Translations under genes and position numbers: made by a program
Assembly (NCBI RefSeq): GCF_000685355.1
Contig: NZ_JHET01000010.1
Coordinates: forward strand, 186,001 to 250,000
From: Microbacterium sp. CH12i
GTDB lineage: Bacteria > Actinomycetota > Actinomycetes > Actinomycetales > Microbacteriaceae
DNA: 64,000 nucleotides
Direction: 5' to 3'
Notes under the pieces: model-generated
Database searches by the model: none
Seen by the model: only the letters and a program-made list of their open reading frames with translations
Told to the model about the DNA's origin: nothing
Shown: in pieces, positions 1-7,417 of the stretch
Layout: each line of letters opens with the position of its first letter
Position numbering within the stretch: position 1 is the first letter of the stretch

Positions 1-1020
1 TGAGCATCGGGCGCGGGCCCACTGTGCCGAGCATCTTGGTAGCGAGACCGGCGAGCACCATGGTGCCCAGCGGCAGCGGCAGGCTCGCGACGCCCGCTTC
101 AAGCGCGCCCATACCGAGCACGATCTGCAGGTGGAATGTGAGGTAGAGCGTTGCGCCGATCATGACGCTGCCGGCCACCGCCTGGATGAGGAACGCCCCA
201 CCGCGGACCCTATGCGTGACGACACGCAACGGCAGCAGCGGATTGCTGACCTTCATCTCGACCCACACGAATACGGCGAGCACGATGACACCGACCGCGA
301 TGAAAGTGATGGTGAGCGGGCTGTCCCAGCCGGTCTCAGCGAGGGTGAAGCCGTAGACGAGCGATCCCAGGCCCGCCGTCACGAGAAGCGCGCCCCACAT
401 GTCGTAACGGTTGTCGCCACCCGCCTTGCTTTCGGTGAGGAACAGCGCGCCGCCGATCAGGCCGACGGCCACGAAGAAGATGTTGACGAGCAGGCACCAG
501 CGCCAGTCCAGGAACTCGGTCAAGAAGCCGCCGAGCACCATGCCTACCGCAGCTCCAGCGCCAGCCACCGTGCCGAATACGGCGAAGGCGACGTTGCGCT
601 CCTTGCCGGACGGGAACAGCGTCGTCAGCAGTGCGAGCGCAGCCGGAGCCAACGTCGCGGCGAAGACACCCTGCAACGCCCGTCCGAGGATCAGCTCCCA
701 CCCGGCATTCGCCATGCCGGCGTACAGCGAAGCGAGCCCGAAGCCGACCATTCCGACCATGAAGGTGCGCTTGCGACCCCAGAAGTCGGCGATGCGCCCG
801 CCGAGAAGCAGCAGCGCTCCGAAGGCGAGGGCATAGGCGGTGACAACCCACTGACGCAGGTGGTCGTCCATGTCCAGGGCGAGCTGCGCCTGCGGAAGTG
901 CGATGTTGACGATTGTGCCGTCAAGGACGACGACGAGCTGAGTCAGAGAGATGACGAACAGGGCCCACCATTGGCTTTGGGGTGGGATCGCAGGGTCTGG
1001 GTTTGCGGGGTCGATGACAT
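1..1020 (-). CDS. EmrB/QacA-like (DHA2) MFS drug efflux transporter, cut by the left window edge, apparent frameshift near start
   Basis: A proton-driven membrane exporter of the 14-helix DHA2 group. Translation of the minus strand gives the motif LDGTIVNIALP in helix 1, a GRIADFWGRKR loop (motif A) between helices 2 and 3, and a string of hydrophobic helices up to the edge, where the C-terminus is missing. The natural start is ATG at 1018-1020, 6-7 nt after GGAGG, but this ATG is one base out of frame with the transporter. One extra C in the C-run at 1007-1010 would give an N-terminus beginning MSSTPANPDPAIPP and restore the frame, so I read this as an indel. A TTG at 1063 in the transporter frame is the only alternative start seen. 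A leader peptide and SD-sequestering hairpin lie directly upstream, suggesting drug-inducible translation. Confidence 0.85.
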
Positions 1021-1024
1021 GGAA

Positions 1025-1060
1025 AAACCTCCGGTGTCTTGTGACGGATGCCGGAGGTTT
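1025..1060 (-). promoter_or_regulatory. Perfect 10-bp hairpin sequestering the SD of the efflux gene (translation attenuator)
   Basis: On the minus strand AAACCTCCGG (1060-1051) and CCGGAGGTTT (1034-1025) are perfect complements separated by 16 nt. The 3' arm contains the GGAGG that serves as SD for the ATG at 1020, so folding would hide it. The 5' arm begins inside the stop codon of a ten-codon leader ORF, so a ribosome stalled on the leader would melt the stem. This is the classical layout of antibiotic-inducible translational attenuation; that it works this way here is inference. Confidence 0.6.
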
Positions 1061-1092
1061 CAAGCCTCGGACCAGTACCCGCAAGGGAGCAT
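1060..1092 (-). CDS. Ten-residue leader peptide MLPCGYWSEA
   Basis: ATG at 1092-1090 follows a near-perfect SD (GAGGTGG at 1103-1097) and reads ten codons, MLPCGYWSEA, to a TGA at 1062-1060 that overlaps the 5' arm of the hairpin. It is too short for gene finders. Its position, good ribosome-binding site and direct link to the sequestering stem argue that it controls the exporter gene downstream rather than encoding a functional product. A hairpin-capable CTCAGC...GCTGAG pair also surrounds the leader's own SD. Confidence 0.5.
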   Translation of the reverse strand: MLPCGYWSEA

Positions 1093-1351
1093 CTGACCAC
1101 CTCAGCTAGCGGCGCTGAGCAGACCTCAATCATACCCCGCACAATCCTGTGAATTCGAGCCGGAAGGTCCCCTGACCCACCCTCACCTCGACGATCGACA
1201 CGCGGTTGTGCAAATTGCGCTGTGCGCATTCACCTGTTCGGCGTGCGGGGCTGCGCGATGCGAGATCTGGGCTGCCCTCCGCCCTACAGGGGCCGGATTT
1301 GACCCTCCGGCAGGGCTTGTGTCCGCCTCGTCGTGGTTACCGACTTCCGCT

Positions 1352-1819
1352 CTAATCCTCCAGGTCGTGCGTCCAGTTTGCCTGCTGGATCCGGTTGTCC
1401 AGTTCGCGCAGCTTCTGTGCGACCGCATCAGCTCGCTCACGCAGCTGGCCGACGTTTAGCGCCGCGATCTGCCGGAGCTCGGATCGCATTTGTCGCATGC
1501 CTACCGAGTTCGCTCCGGATGCCGCGACCGCAGCATCCGACAACAACGAATGCTGCAGGCGCAGCACATCGCGCGCGGCGAGCGCATCGGTCATAGTCCC
1601 GTCCGCGCCGAGGTCGAGCCGGGCGTTGGTCGCATTGATCCTGCGGATGAGCTCGCGCAGGTGACCGAGATCAGACTCTGCCTCCCCCAGGAGTGTTGCG
1701 GCGTCTTCCGACGGCTCTTCGCCCTCTTGATAGCGAGCGTTCGCGTTGATGCGCGCACGCAGCTGTTCGATGCGGCGTTGCAGGTCGGCCCGTGCGGTCA
1801 GTGCCTCGGCGATCTTCAT
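1352..1819 (-). CDS. DIP1984 family protein
   Basis: A 155-residue, largely helical protein. It shows the family's signature blocks: MKIAEALTARADLQRRI at the N-terminus, YQEGEEPSED, LIRRINATNAR, and the C-terminal motif LDNRIQQANWT. The start is placed at ATG 1819, because MKIAEAL is the conserved beginning of the family; an upstream in-frame start at 1840 would add seven unconserved residues. DIP1984 proteins are widespread in Actinobacteria and some are annotated as septicolysin-like, but no biochemical role is established. It stands alone; the 260 bases between it and the upstream leader peptide hold no gene that I can see. Confidence 0.8.
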   Translation of the reverse strand: MKIAEALTARADLQRRIEQLRARINANARYQEGEEPSEDAATLLGEAESDLGHLRELIRRINATNARLDLGADGTMTDALAARDVLRLQHSLLSDAAVAASGANSVGMRQMRSELRQIAALNVGQLRERADAVAQKLRELDNRIQQANWTHDLED

Positions 1820-1876
1820 GTCTTCATCTTTGCAGGACACGACATGAGTAGTAACAGAGCGTCACATTTCTCGAAT

Positions 1877-2185
1877 TCAGCGGTGGCGCAGCAACCCGGC
1901 ATGCTCGGGGTTCTGCTCGAACCACTCGCAGACATACCAGCAGACCGCATCGACCTTGCGGTCGCCGCGACTGTCAATGTCTGCGACAGCACCCTGCACG
2001 ACCCGCGCCGCATGCCCGTGCCCGCGGAAAGTCGGGATAGTGAAGGCCCTGGTGAGGGCAAGAGTCTGTCCGTCGTCGCGGTAGTCGAGAACGCTGACGA
2101 GCACTCCGTCGCGCATGAGTGTGTAGCGCGAGGCATCCTTCTCATCAGTAAGAATGAAGCCGTCGACAATGGTGGAATCGGTCAC
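1877..2185 (-). CDS. GNAT-fold N-acetyltransferase (small YidJ/Acetyltransf_CG type)
   Basis: A 102-residue minimal GNAT protein. The acetyl-CoA-binding segment reads TIPTFRGHGHAARVVQGAV, matching the R/Q-x-x-G-x-G/A loop of the family, and the C-terminal WYVCEWFEQNPEHAGLL matches the conserved F-x-x-x-P-E segment of PF14542-type proteins. Length agrees with the family (about 90-110 residues). Substrate is unknown; family members are generic small acetyltransferases. It is divergent from the strong promoter at 2225-2254. Confidence 0.8.
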   Translation of the reverse strand: MTDSTIVDGFILTDEKDASRYTLMRDGVLVSVLDYRDDGQTLALTRAFTIPTFRGHGHAARVVQGAVADIDSRGDRKVDAVCWYVCEWFEQNPEHAGLLRHR

Positions 2186-2224
2186 TCCTCCAGGCTAAGG
2201 CCCACAGACGCACCGAGACTCGTT

Positions 2225-2254
2225 TTGACACCGGGCGTCATCGTCGGACATAAT
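2225..2254 (+). promoter_or_regulatory. Near-consensus sigma-A promoter
   Basis: A perfect -35 hexamer TTGACA (2225-2230) and a five-of-six -10 hexamer CATAAT (2249-2254) are separated by 18 bp. The predicted transcription start falls at about 2260-2261, exactly the ATG of the following mini-ORF, so the transcript would be leaderless. This is the clearest promoter in the window. Confidence 0.75.
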
Positions 2255-2260
2255 CCACCC

Positions 2261-2362
2261 ATGACCACCAACGCGCGCCCTTTGTCCGCCCAGGAGGCGA
2301 ACAGGACTGCCGGGATGATGATGCCCGGCTGCGTTGGCATGTGTTGCCGAATGTGTAGCTGA
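2261..2362 (+). CDS. Leaderless cysteine-rich leader peptide (33 aa) upstream of a winged-helix regulator
   Basis: An ATG at the predicted transcription start opens a 33-codon ORF ending in CVGMCCRMCS, with four cysteines in the last ten residues including a CC pair. There is no SD, consistent with leaderless translation. A hairpin and then a winged-helix regulator gene follow in the same direction. Leaderless short ORFs with clustered Cys codons are described in mycobacteria as cysteine-responsive attenuators, and this looks like that arrangement. Whether the peptide senses cysteine here, or is itself functional, is inference. Confidence 0.55.
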   Translation: MTTNARPLSAQEANRTAGMMMPGCVGMCCRMCS

Positions 2363-2416
2363 CCCTCAGCGACTACCTGCCGGTTCGGCGAATCGCCATC
2401 TGCGACGTTCGAGCCC

Positions 2417-2440
2417 ATGAGCACCCACCTGCGTGCTCAT
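2417..2440 (+). promoter_or_regulatory. 8-bp stem-loop between Cys-rich mini-ORF and regulator gene
   Basis: ATGAGCAC (2417-2424) and GTGCTCAT (2433-2440) form a perfect 8-bp stem with an 8-nt loop. It lies 55 bases after the mini-ORF stop and 72 before the regulator start. No T-run follows, so it is not a textbook terminator; it could be one arm of an attenuator. Confidence 0.4.
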
Positions 2441-2511
2441 CCCCGGCCCTCTGGTCATTCTCGCAACACATCCGAGCCGTATCGGCTCACCCTCTGAAGG
2501 ACTTCATCATC

Positions 2512-3231
2512 ATGTCGAACATCGCCACCCTCGAGCGTCCCGCCACCCGCGCCCCTCATCTGCGTGCTGTTCCGCCGCTCTCGGCGCAGGCACCCGTTGC
2601 CGTCGCACCTGCCGTCGCCGATCTGCCCGCCACCCGTTCTCCGCGCGGCTTCGCCCTCTACGTCGGCCTCGACGAGATCAAGGCCGCTGAAGCCGGCGTC
2701 AGCCTTCCGCTTCTCGTTGATGCACTCCGCCGCACGCTCGCTGAGCTCGCGCCTGGTGCCGAGACTCACGCCACCGTGGCGCTGGCACAGCACGGTTCTG
2801 GCGGACGCGACCTCGACGTCGTGCGCCTTGCCCTGCAGGAGCCGGGTGCGATCGCTCGCACCAAGGCCGCCGAGGAGGAAGACAAGAACGAGGACTACGG
2901 CGTCACCGTCGACATCTCCCGCAAGCGCGTGCTGATCGACGGCGACTCCGCCGCGTTCACCTACAAGGAGTTCGAACTGCTGCAGTACTTGGTGCTGCGC
3001 GAGGGGCGCACGATTGAGCGCACCGAGCTGGTCGGCGCGCTCTGGCAGTCGCCGGATGACGAGACACCTGGTGAGCGCACCATCGATGTGCACGTGCGGC
3101 GCCTGCGCGCCAAGCTCGGGCGCTACGAAGACATCGTTCGCACCGTGCGCGGCGTCGGCTATCGTTTCGACCGTCACGCAGACGTCGTCATCCGCTACGG
3201 CCACGGCACGCCTTCGCCCGACCGCTTCTGA
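2512..3231 (+). CDS. Winged-helix (OmpR/PhoB-type effector domain) transcriptional regulator without receiver
   Basis: 239 residues. The C-terminal half (about residues 125-225) is an OmpR/PhoB-type winged helix: AFTYKEFELLQYLVLREGRT, ERTIDVHVRRLRAKLG and TVRGVGYRF are the recognisable wing and recognition-helix blocks. The N-terminal half is Ala/Pro-rich and then carries a small domain (LYVGLDEIKAAEAGV...) that is not a response-regulator receiver; no phospho-acceptor Asp motif is visible. It is therefore an orphan regulator whose signal is not obvious. GAAGGA lies 10 bases before ATG 2512. The strong upstream promoter and cysteine-rich mini-ORF suggest its expression is tied to translation of that peptide. 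Confidence 0.85.
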   Translation: MSNIATLERPATRAPHLRAVPPLSAQAPVAVAPAVADLPATRSPRGFALYVGLDEIKAAEAGVSLPLLVDALRRTLAELAPGAETHATVALAQHGSGGRDLDVVRLALQEPGAIARTKAAEEEDKNEDYGVTVDISRKRVLIDGDSAAFTYKEFELLQYLVLREGRTIERTELVGALWQSPDDETPGERTIDVHVRRLRAKLGRYEDIVRTVRGVGYRFDRHADVVIRYGHGTPSPDRF

Positions 3232-3261
3232 GCCTCGCCTGGCTTGTTAGCCGCTTTCACG

Positions 3262-3347
3262 GTTCACAACTCCTCCAAAAACAGCGCGTTCGTGCTCGTT
3301 TGAGCCGGATCCGCCCCGTTCCGCACGGATCTGGAGGAGTTATGAAC
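3262..3347. repeat. REP-like 86-bp palindromic element
   Basis: GTTCACAACTCCTCCA (3262-3277) is mirrored by TGGAGGAGTTATGAAC (3332-3347) with one mismatch in 16. The interior contains further complementary CGGATC-type pieces (GCCGGATCC... and ...CACGGATCTGG). The long stem between two independent genes, with no run of T, looks like an interspersed repeat or a bidirectional terminator. No second copy is visible in this window. Confidence 0.45.
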
Positions 3348-3383
3348 ACAAGCAGTGTCAGCCGCTCGACGTAGGGTGTTCGC

Positions 3384-4340
3384 ATGACGACGACCGCGGA
3401 TGCCACGGCCACTGCCGCCGCGTCAGCCCGAGCGGTCGAGACCGTCTACCGCCCTGCGCTCCCCCTCGACGTGTTCCGCACCGTCGGTGTGCTGATGCGC
3501 GGGCCCAAGGATCCGACGATGCTCATCGACGGGGCGACACTGTGGCGCGCGAGCCGCACCCCGCAGGGTGTTGCCACGCTTGCGCTGCGCTCCGCCGCAG
3601 GCGAAATAAGGGCCACAGCGTGGGGCCCTGGTGCTGAGTGGGCACTCGCCCAGCTGCCCGACCTCTGCGGCGCAAACGACGACGCAACTGGCTTTGATGT
3701 GTCGGGGCATCCTCTCCTCGCCGAGGTCGCCCGCCGCACGCGCGCGGCAAGGCTCACCCGCACCGATCTCGTCTTCGACGCCCTCGCCAGCGCCGTGATC
3801 GAGCAGAAGGTCACATCGCTACAAGCGTTCGGCGCGTGGCGGGTGCTGATCGCTCGTTTCGGCGAGCGGGCACCGGGCCCGACGCCGCGACCGATGTTCG
3901 CCCCGCCGTCGATCGATGGCTGGCGTCGCATCCCCTCGTGGAACTGGCACCAGGCTGGCGTTGAGCCGCCGCAGTCGCGGGCGATCGCGCGCACCGCCGA
4001 GCGCGGTCAGCGTGTCGCCGACGCAGTCCTCGCTGCTGCTACTGGCGCAGACCGCGAGCGCATCCTCACCAGCCTGCCCGGCATCGGAGTGTGGACTTCA
4101 GCTGAGACGCGCATCCGCGCACTGGGCGACCCGGACGCCGTCAGCGTCGGCGACTATCACCTCGCCCACCAGGTCGGGTTCGCGTTGATCGGCGAGCGAG
4201 TCGACGACGATGGGATGCTCGAACTGCTCGAGCCGTGGCGGGGACACCGTCAACGCGTCATCCGGCTCATCCTCGCCAGCGGCATCCAGGAGCCGCGTCG
4301 CGGCCCGCGTCTCGCACCAGAAGATCACCGCAAGCGCTGA
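3384..4340 (+). CDS. DNA-3-methyladenine glycosylase II-like protein (AlkA family, HhH-GPD)
   Basis: 318 residues. The C-terminal half carries the HhH-GPD signature: helix-hairpin-helix LTSLPGIGVWTSAETRIRAL followed by SVGDYHLAHQVG, where the Asp of GDYH is the expected catalytic residue. Family role: excision of alkylated purines in base excision repair. The N-terminal 100 residues form the AlkA-like beta domain and contain no Ada-type regulatory domain. Spacing to the next gene is only 18 bp. Start ATG 3384 follows the REP-like element. Confidence 0.85.
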   Translation: MTTTADATATAAASARAVETVYRPALPLDVFRTVGVLMRGPKDPTMLIDGATLWRASRTPQGVATLALRSAAGEIRATAWGPGAEWALAQLPDLCGANDDATGFDVSGHPLLAEVARRTRAARLTRTDLVFDALASAVIEQKVTSLQAFGAWRVLIARFGERAPGPTPRPMFAPPSIDGWRRIPSWNWHQAGVEPPQSRAIARTAERGQRVADAVLAAATGADRERILTSLPGIGVWTSAETRIRALGDPDAVSVGDYHLAHQVGFALIGERVDDDGMLELLEPWRGHRQRVIRLILASGIQEPRRGPRLAPEDHRKR

Positions 4341-4358
4341 TTCCTCTAGGCTGGCGCC

Positions 4359-4568
4359 ATGGCAGGTTCCAAGAAACAGCGCTGGACGTGGCTCAGCGGC
4401 ACGGTTGTGCTGCTCATCCTCGGCATCGTCATCGGCCTCATCCTGCAGAACGTATGGTTGGGGCTTCTGCTTGCGGCGATCGTCTCGCTCGTCTGGCTGA
4501 TCGCGGTCGAGTCGCGCAAGGGCGGCAATACCGGCGTAAACGACGAGTCGCACGGCATCGAACTGTAG
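4359..4568 (+). CDS. Small two-helix membrane protein
   Basis: 69 residues with a positively charged N-terminus (MAGSKKQRW), two adjacent hydrophobic stretches (about 11-29 and 32-49) and a polar C-terminal tail. No family recognised. It lies 18 bp after the glycosylase gene, probably in the same transcript, and ends three bases before the convergent ABC ATPase gene. Confidence 0.65.
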   Translation: MAGSKKQRWTWLSGTVVLLILGIVIGLILQNVWLGLLLAAIVSLVWLIAVESRKGGNTGVNDESHGIEL

Positions 4569-4571
4569 TCG

Positions 4572-5327
4572 CTAGTAGTACACCGCCAGCGGCCCTCGCG
4601 GCCCCTGGATCACCTGCACCGTGGTGTCGAAGACACTGCTGAGTACGGCATCCGTCATGATCTCTTCCGGCGGGCCGAAGTGCACCACTTTGCCGTCTTT
4701 CACCGCACAGATGTGATCGGCGTAGTGACCCGCGAAGTTGATGTCGTGCAGCACGATGACGATGGTGCGTCCGAGCTCGGCGGCGGCGCGGCGCAGGTGC
4801 TGCATCATCTGCACGGAGTGGCGCATGTCGAGGTTGTTCAGCGGCTCGTCCAGCAGCACGTAGTCGGTGTCTTGCGCGAGCACCATGGCCACGTACGCGC
4901 GCTGCCGCTGCCCGCCAGAGAGCTCGTCGAGGTAGCGCCCCTCGAGCTCTTGCAGGCCGAGGAAGTCGATCGCCTCGCTGATCACACGTTCGTCTTCGAT
5001 GTTGAGCCGCCCCTGGGAGTGCGGGAAGCGGCCGAAGCCGACGAGCTGGCGCACAGTCAGCCGCGTGATGAAGTGGTTCTCCTGCCGGAGGATCGACACG
5101 ATCTTGGCGAGGTCTTTAGACGGGGTGCTGACGACGTCATAGCCGCCGATCTCGATGGTTCCGGCATCCAGGCCGAGCAGGCGGCCGATCATCGTGAGCA
5201 GCGTCGATTTACCGGCGCCGTTGGGTCCGACCAGCGCCGTCACTCCCCCGGCCGGGATCTGCAGATCGACCGGTCCGATCGCGACCTCGTCGCTGTACTG
5301 TTTGCGCACGTCAGTGAGGTTGATCAC
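4572..5327 (-). CDS. Iron-siderophore ABC transporter ATP-binding protein
   Basis: 251 residues from a GTG start at 5327. Walker A GPNGAGKST, signature LSGGQRQRAYVAM, Walker B YVLLDEPLNNLD and the switch His in VLHDINFAGHY are all present. It powers import by the two upstream permeases. The start overlaps the permease stop as GTGA (four bases), so translation is coupled; longer upstream readings run inside the permease and were rejected. Best match by eye is the FepC/CeuD/YclP group of catecholate or petrobactin-type importers. Iron regulation is expected from the two IdeR-like boxes at the head of the operon. Confidence 0.92.
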   Translation of the reverse strand: MINLTDVRKQYSDEVAIGPVDLQIPAGGVTALVGPNGAGKSTLLTMIGRLLGLDAGTIEIGGYDVVSTPSKDLAKIVSILRQENHFITRLTVRQLVGFGRFPHSQGRLNIEDERVISEAIDFLGLQELEGRYLDELSGGQRQRAYVAMVLAQDTDYVLLDEPLNNLDMRHSVQMMQHLRRAAAELGRTIVIVLHDINFAGHYADHICAVKDGKVVHFGPPEEIMTDAVLSSVFDTTVQVIQGPRGPLAVYY

Positions 5328-6367
5328 AGTCGGCCCTTTCTGAGGATGACGATGAGGAACAGCGTGCCGCCGACGAGTTCGATGATGATCGAGACGACGC
5401 CCTGCGCGTAGAAGACGTTCTTCATGACGAAGTAGGCGCCGGCAAGCACGACGAATCCGGTCAGTGCCGCGATCGGGAAGACGTAGCGGTGATCGTAGGT
5501 GTCGGCGAATTGATACGCCAGTGTCGCCACGAGGAAGCCGAGGAAGGTCATTGGTCCGACCAACGCCGTCGACACGGCCATCAGGATCGACACCAGCACC
5601 AGCACGCGAATCAGCTCGCGCCGATGATTCACGCCGAGACCCATCGTGATGTCTTTGCCGAGCGCGAGCACGTTGAGTCGCCTGGCGTTTGACCACAGCA
5701 GGATGCCAGCAACCAGGCAGAGCGGAATGGCGATGGGCAACTGGTCGGGGTCAGCGTTTGAGACGCTACCGAACATCTGCGCGGTGAGAACATCGAACTC
5801 GCTGGGCGTGAGCAGTCGTTGCATGAATGCCGAGATCGAGCCGAGCCCGCCCCCGATGATAATGCCGACGAGCAGCATGACCTGCACGTTCGCGTAGCGA
5901 CCCGACAGCAGCCAGCCGTACAGCAGCACAGAGAGCGCGACCATGATCGCGATCTGCAGCACGAACTGGGCGTTTCCCTGCAGCGCGACGAGTCCAGATA
6001 TGCCGAGAAAGTACACCGCCGCGGTCTGCACCGCGATATAAAGCGCCTCGAACCCCATGATCGACGGGGTGATGATGCGGTTCTCGGTCACGGTCTGGAA
6101 GCTCACCGTCGCGATGGCCTGACAGAACGCGACCACCGCCATGACGACGATGCTGGTGCCGCGCATCTGCGCGATGAGCCAGAAACCTTCGCTGCCGAGC
6201 GGCATCGGGTTGTCCCACGCCAGGAGCCCGAATGCGAAGCCGACAGCCAGCACGATCAGGATGCTGAGGATGATGAAGTACTTCCGGCGCGCGCGGCCCG
6301 TCGGAAGCGGACCGGACCGGCGCTCGCTGATACCCGCGGCAGACAAAGTGCCGCTAGCCCTAAGCAC
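5324..6367 (-). CDS. Iron-siderophore ABC permease (FecCD family), second subunit
   Basis: 347 residues with about nine predicted membrane helices. FecCD-type blocks include ENRIITPSIMGFEALY, LLVGIIIGGGLGSISAF and GPMTFLGFLVATLAYQFADTY. The first 30 residues form a cytoplasmic basic tail. It overlaps the preceding permease by eight bases and the following ATPase by four. Two different permeases rather than one homodimer is usual for CeuBC/YclNO-type systems. Confidence 0.9.
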   Translation of the reverse strand: MLRASGTLSAAGISERRSGPLPTGRARRKYFIILSILIVLAVGFAFGLLAWDNPMPLGSEGFWLIAQMRGTSIVVMAVVAFCQAIATVSFQTVTENRIITPSIMGFEALYIAVQTAAVYFLGISGLVALQGNAQFVLQIAIMVALSVLLYGWLLSGRYANVQVMLLVGIIIGGGLGSISAFMQRLLTPSEFDVLTAQMFGSVSNADPDQLPIAIPLCLVAGILLWSNARRLNVLALGKDITMGLGVNHRRELIRVLVLVSILMAVSTALVGPMTFLGFLVATLAYQFADTYDHRYVFPIAALTGFVVLAGAYFVMKNVFYAQGVVSIIIELVGGTLFLIVILRKGRL

Positions 6368-7346
6368 GACGACGCTGCTTCAGCAGAAGGAAGATGAAGA
6401 CGACCGATCCGACGACGCCGAGGATGAGCGAGACCGGCACCTCGAACGGCATGATGATCGTTCGTCCGATGATGTCGCACACCGTGACGATCCCGATGCC
6501 GAGCAGGCACACCCACGGCAGGTTGCTGCGCAGGTCGTCGCCGCGGATCATCGAGACGATGTTGGGCACGATGAGCCCGATAAAGGGAAGGTTGCCGACG
6601 ATCACCGTGACGACACCGGTCGCTACTGCGATGAGTGCTGTACCGAGAAGGACGACGCGGTTGTAGTTCAGTCCGACGTTCGTGGCGATCTCTTCGCCGA
6701 GGCCAGCGACGGTGAACCGGTCGGCGACGAGGAAGATGACGACTCCCACGATGGCGACGATCCAGAGTGCTTCGTATTGTCCGCGCAGCACCGAGGTGAA
6801 ACTGCCCGCGAACCAGACGCCGAGGTTCTGCAGGGTGTCAGTCTGCAGGGCGATGAACGTAGCGACCGAGCCGACAACAGCACCGAGCATGATGCCGACG
6901 ATGGGGACGATCAGCGAGGAACGCAGCGATACCCGCCGCAGGAACAGGAAGAACACCATCGTGCCGATAAAGGCCGCGATGATCGCGCCGGTCATCTTCG
7001 GCACGATGCCTGCGGTCGGGGCGATGATCATGACCGTCAGCAGGCCGAGGTCTGCCCACTCGGTGGTGCCGGTGGTGGTCGGCTCGACGAAGCGGTTCTG
7101 TGTCAGTAACTGCATGACAAGACCCGACATCGCCATCGCTGCGCCTGCCAACATCAAGGCGATCGTGCGCGGGATGCGGGTGATGGCGAACATCTCCGCG
7201 CCGTCATCGGCACCGAAGATGTCATAGACCCCGACGAACAGCGATGCGACCAGCAGCAGGGCGACGACCACGATCCCGATCAGCAGTTTGGGGTCAAACA
7301 GCCGCCCGCGCGTTCGCGGTTCGGCGTTCAGGATCGGTCGCGTCAT
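6360..7346 (-). CDS. Iron-siderophore ABC permease (FecCD family), first subunit
   Basis: 328 residues, ATG start at 7346, nine or so hydrophobic helices. Typical FecCD features: RIPRTIALMLAGAAMAMSGLVMQ and a coupling region VGNLPFIGLIVPNIVSMIRGDD. It follows the binding-protein gene after a 71-bp gap and overlaps the second permease. The gene order (binding protein, permease, permease, ATPase) is that of YclNOPQ/CeuBCDE importers. Confidence 0.9.
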   Translation of the reverse strand: MTRPILNAEPRTRGRLFDPKLLIGIVVVALLLVASLFVGVYDIFGADDGAEMFAITRIPRTIALMLAGAAMAMSGLVMQLLTQNRFVEPTTTGTTEWADLGLLTVMIIAPTAGIVPKMTGAIIAAFIGTMVFFLFLRRVSLRSSLIVPIVGIMLGAVVGSVATFIALQTDTLQNLGVWFAGSFTSVLRGQYEALWIVAIVGVVIFLVADRFTVAGLGEEIATNVGLNYNRVVLLGTALIAVATGVVTVIVGNLPFIGLIVPNIVSMIRGDDLRSNLPWVCLLGIGIVTVCDIIGRTIIMPFEVPVSLILGVVGSVVFIFLLLKQRRRA

Positions 7347-7417
7347 CTTCGTTCAGTCAATTCTCTCGCACGAATGGGGCCGGCCCTGCGCCGACCGACC
7401 CCTGCGTCACTCTGCGT

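Noticed and set aside
131..1096. Long plus-strand open frame antisense to the efflux gene
   Set aside because: Composition is highly polar with no family features, while the minus strand encodes a clear MFS protein; it is a high-GC shadow frame.
2455..3204. 249-codon minus-strand frame opposite the winged-helix regulator
   Set aside because: Mirror of a well-supported gene; no start signal and no recognisable domain.
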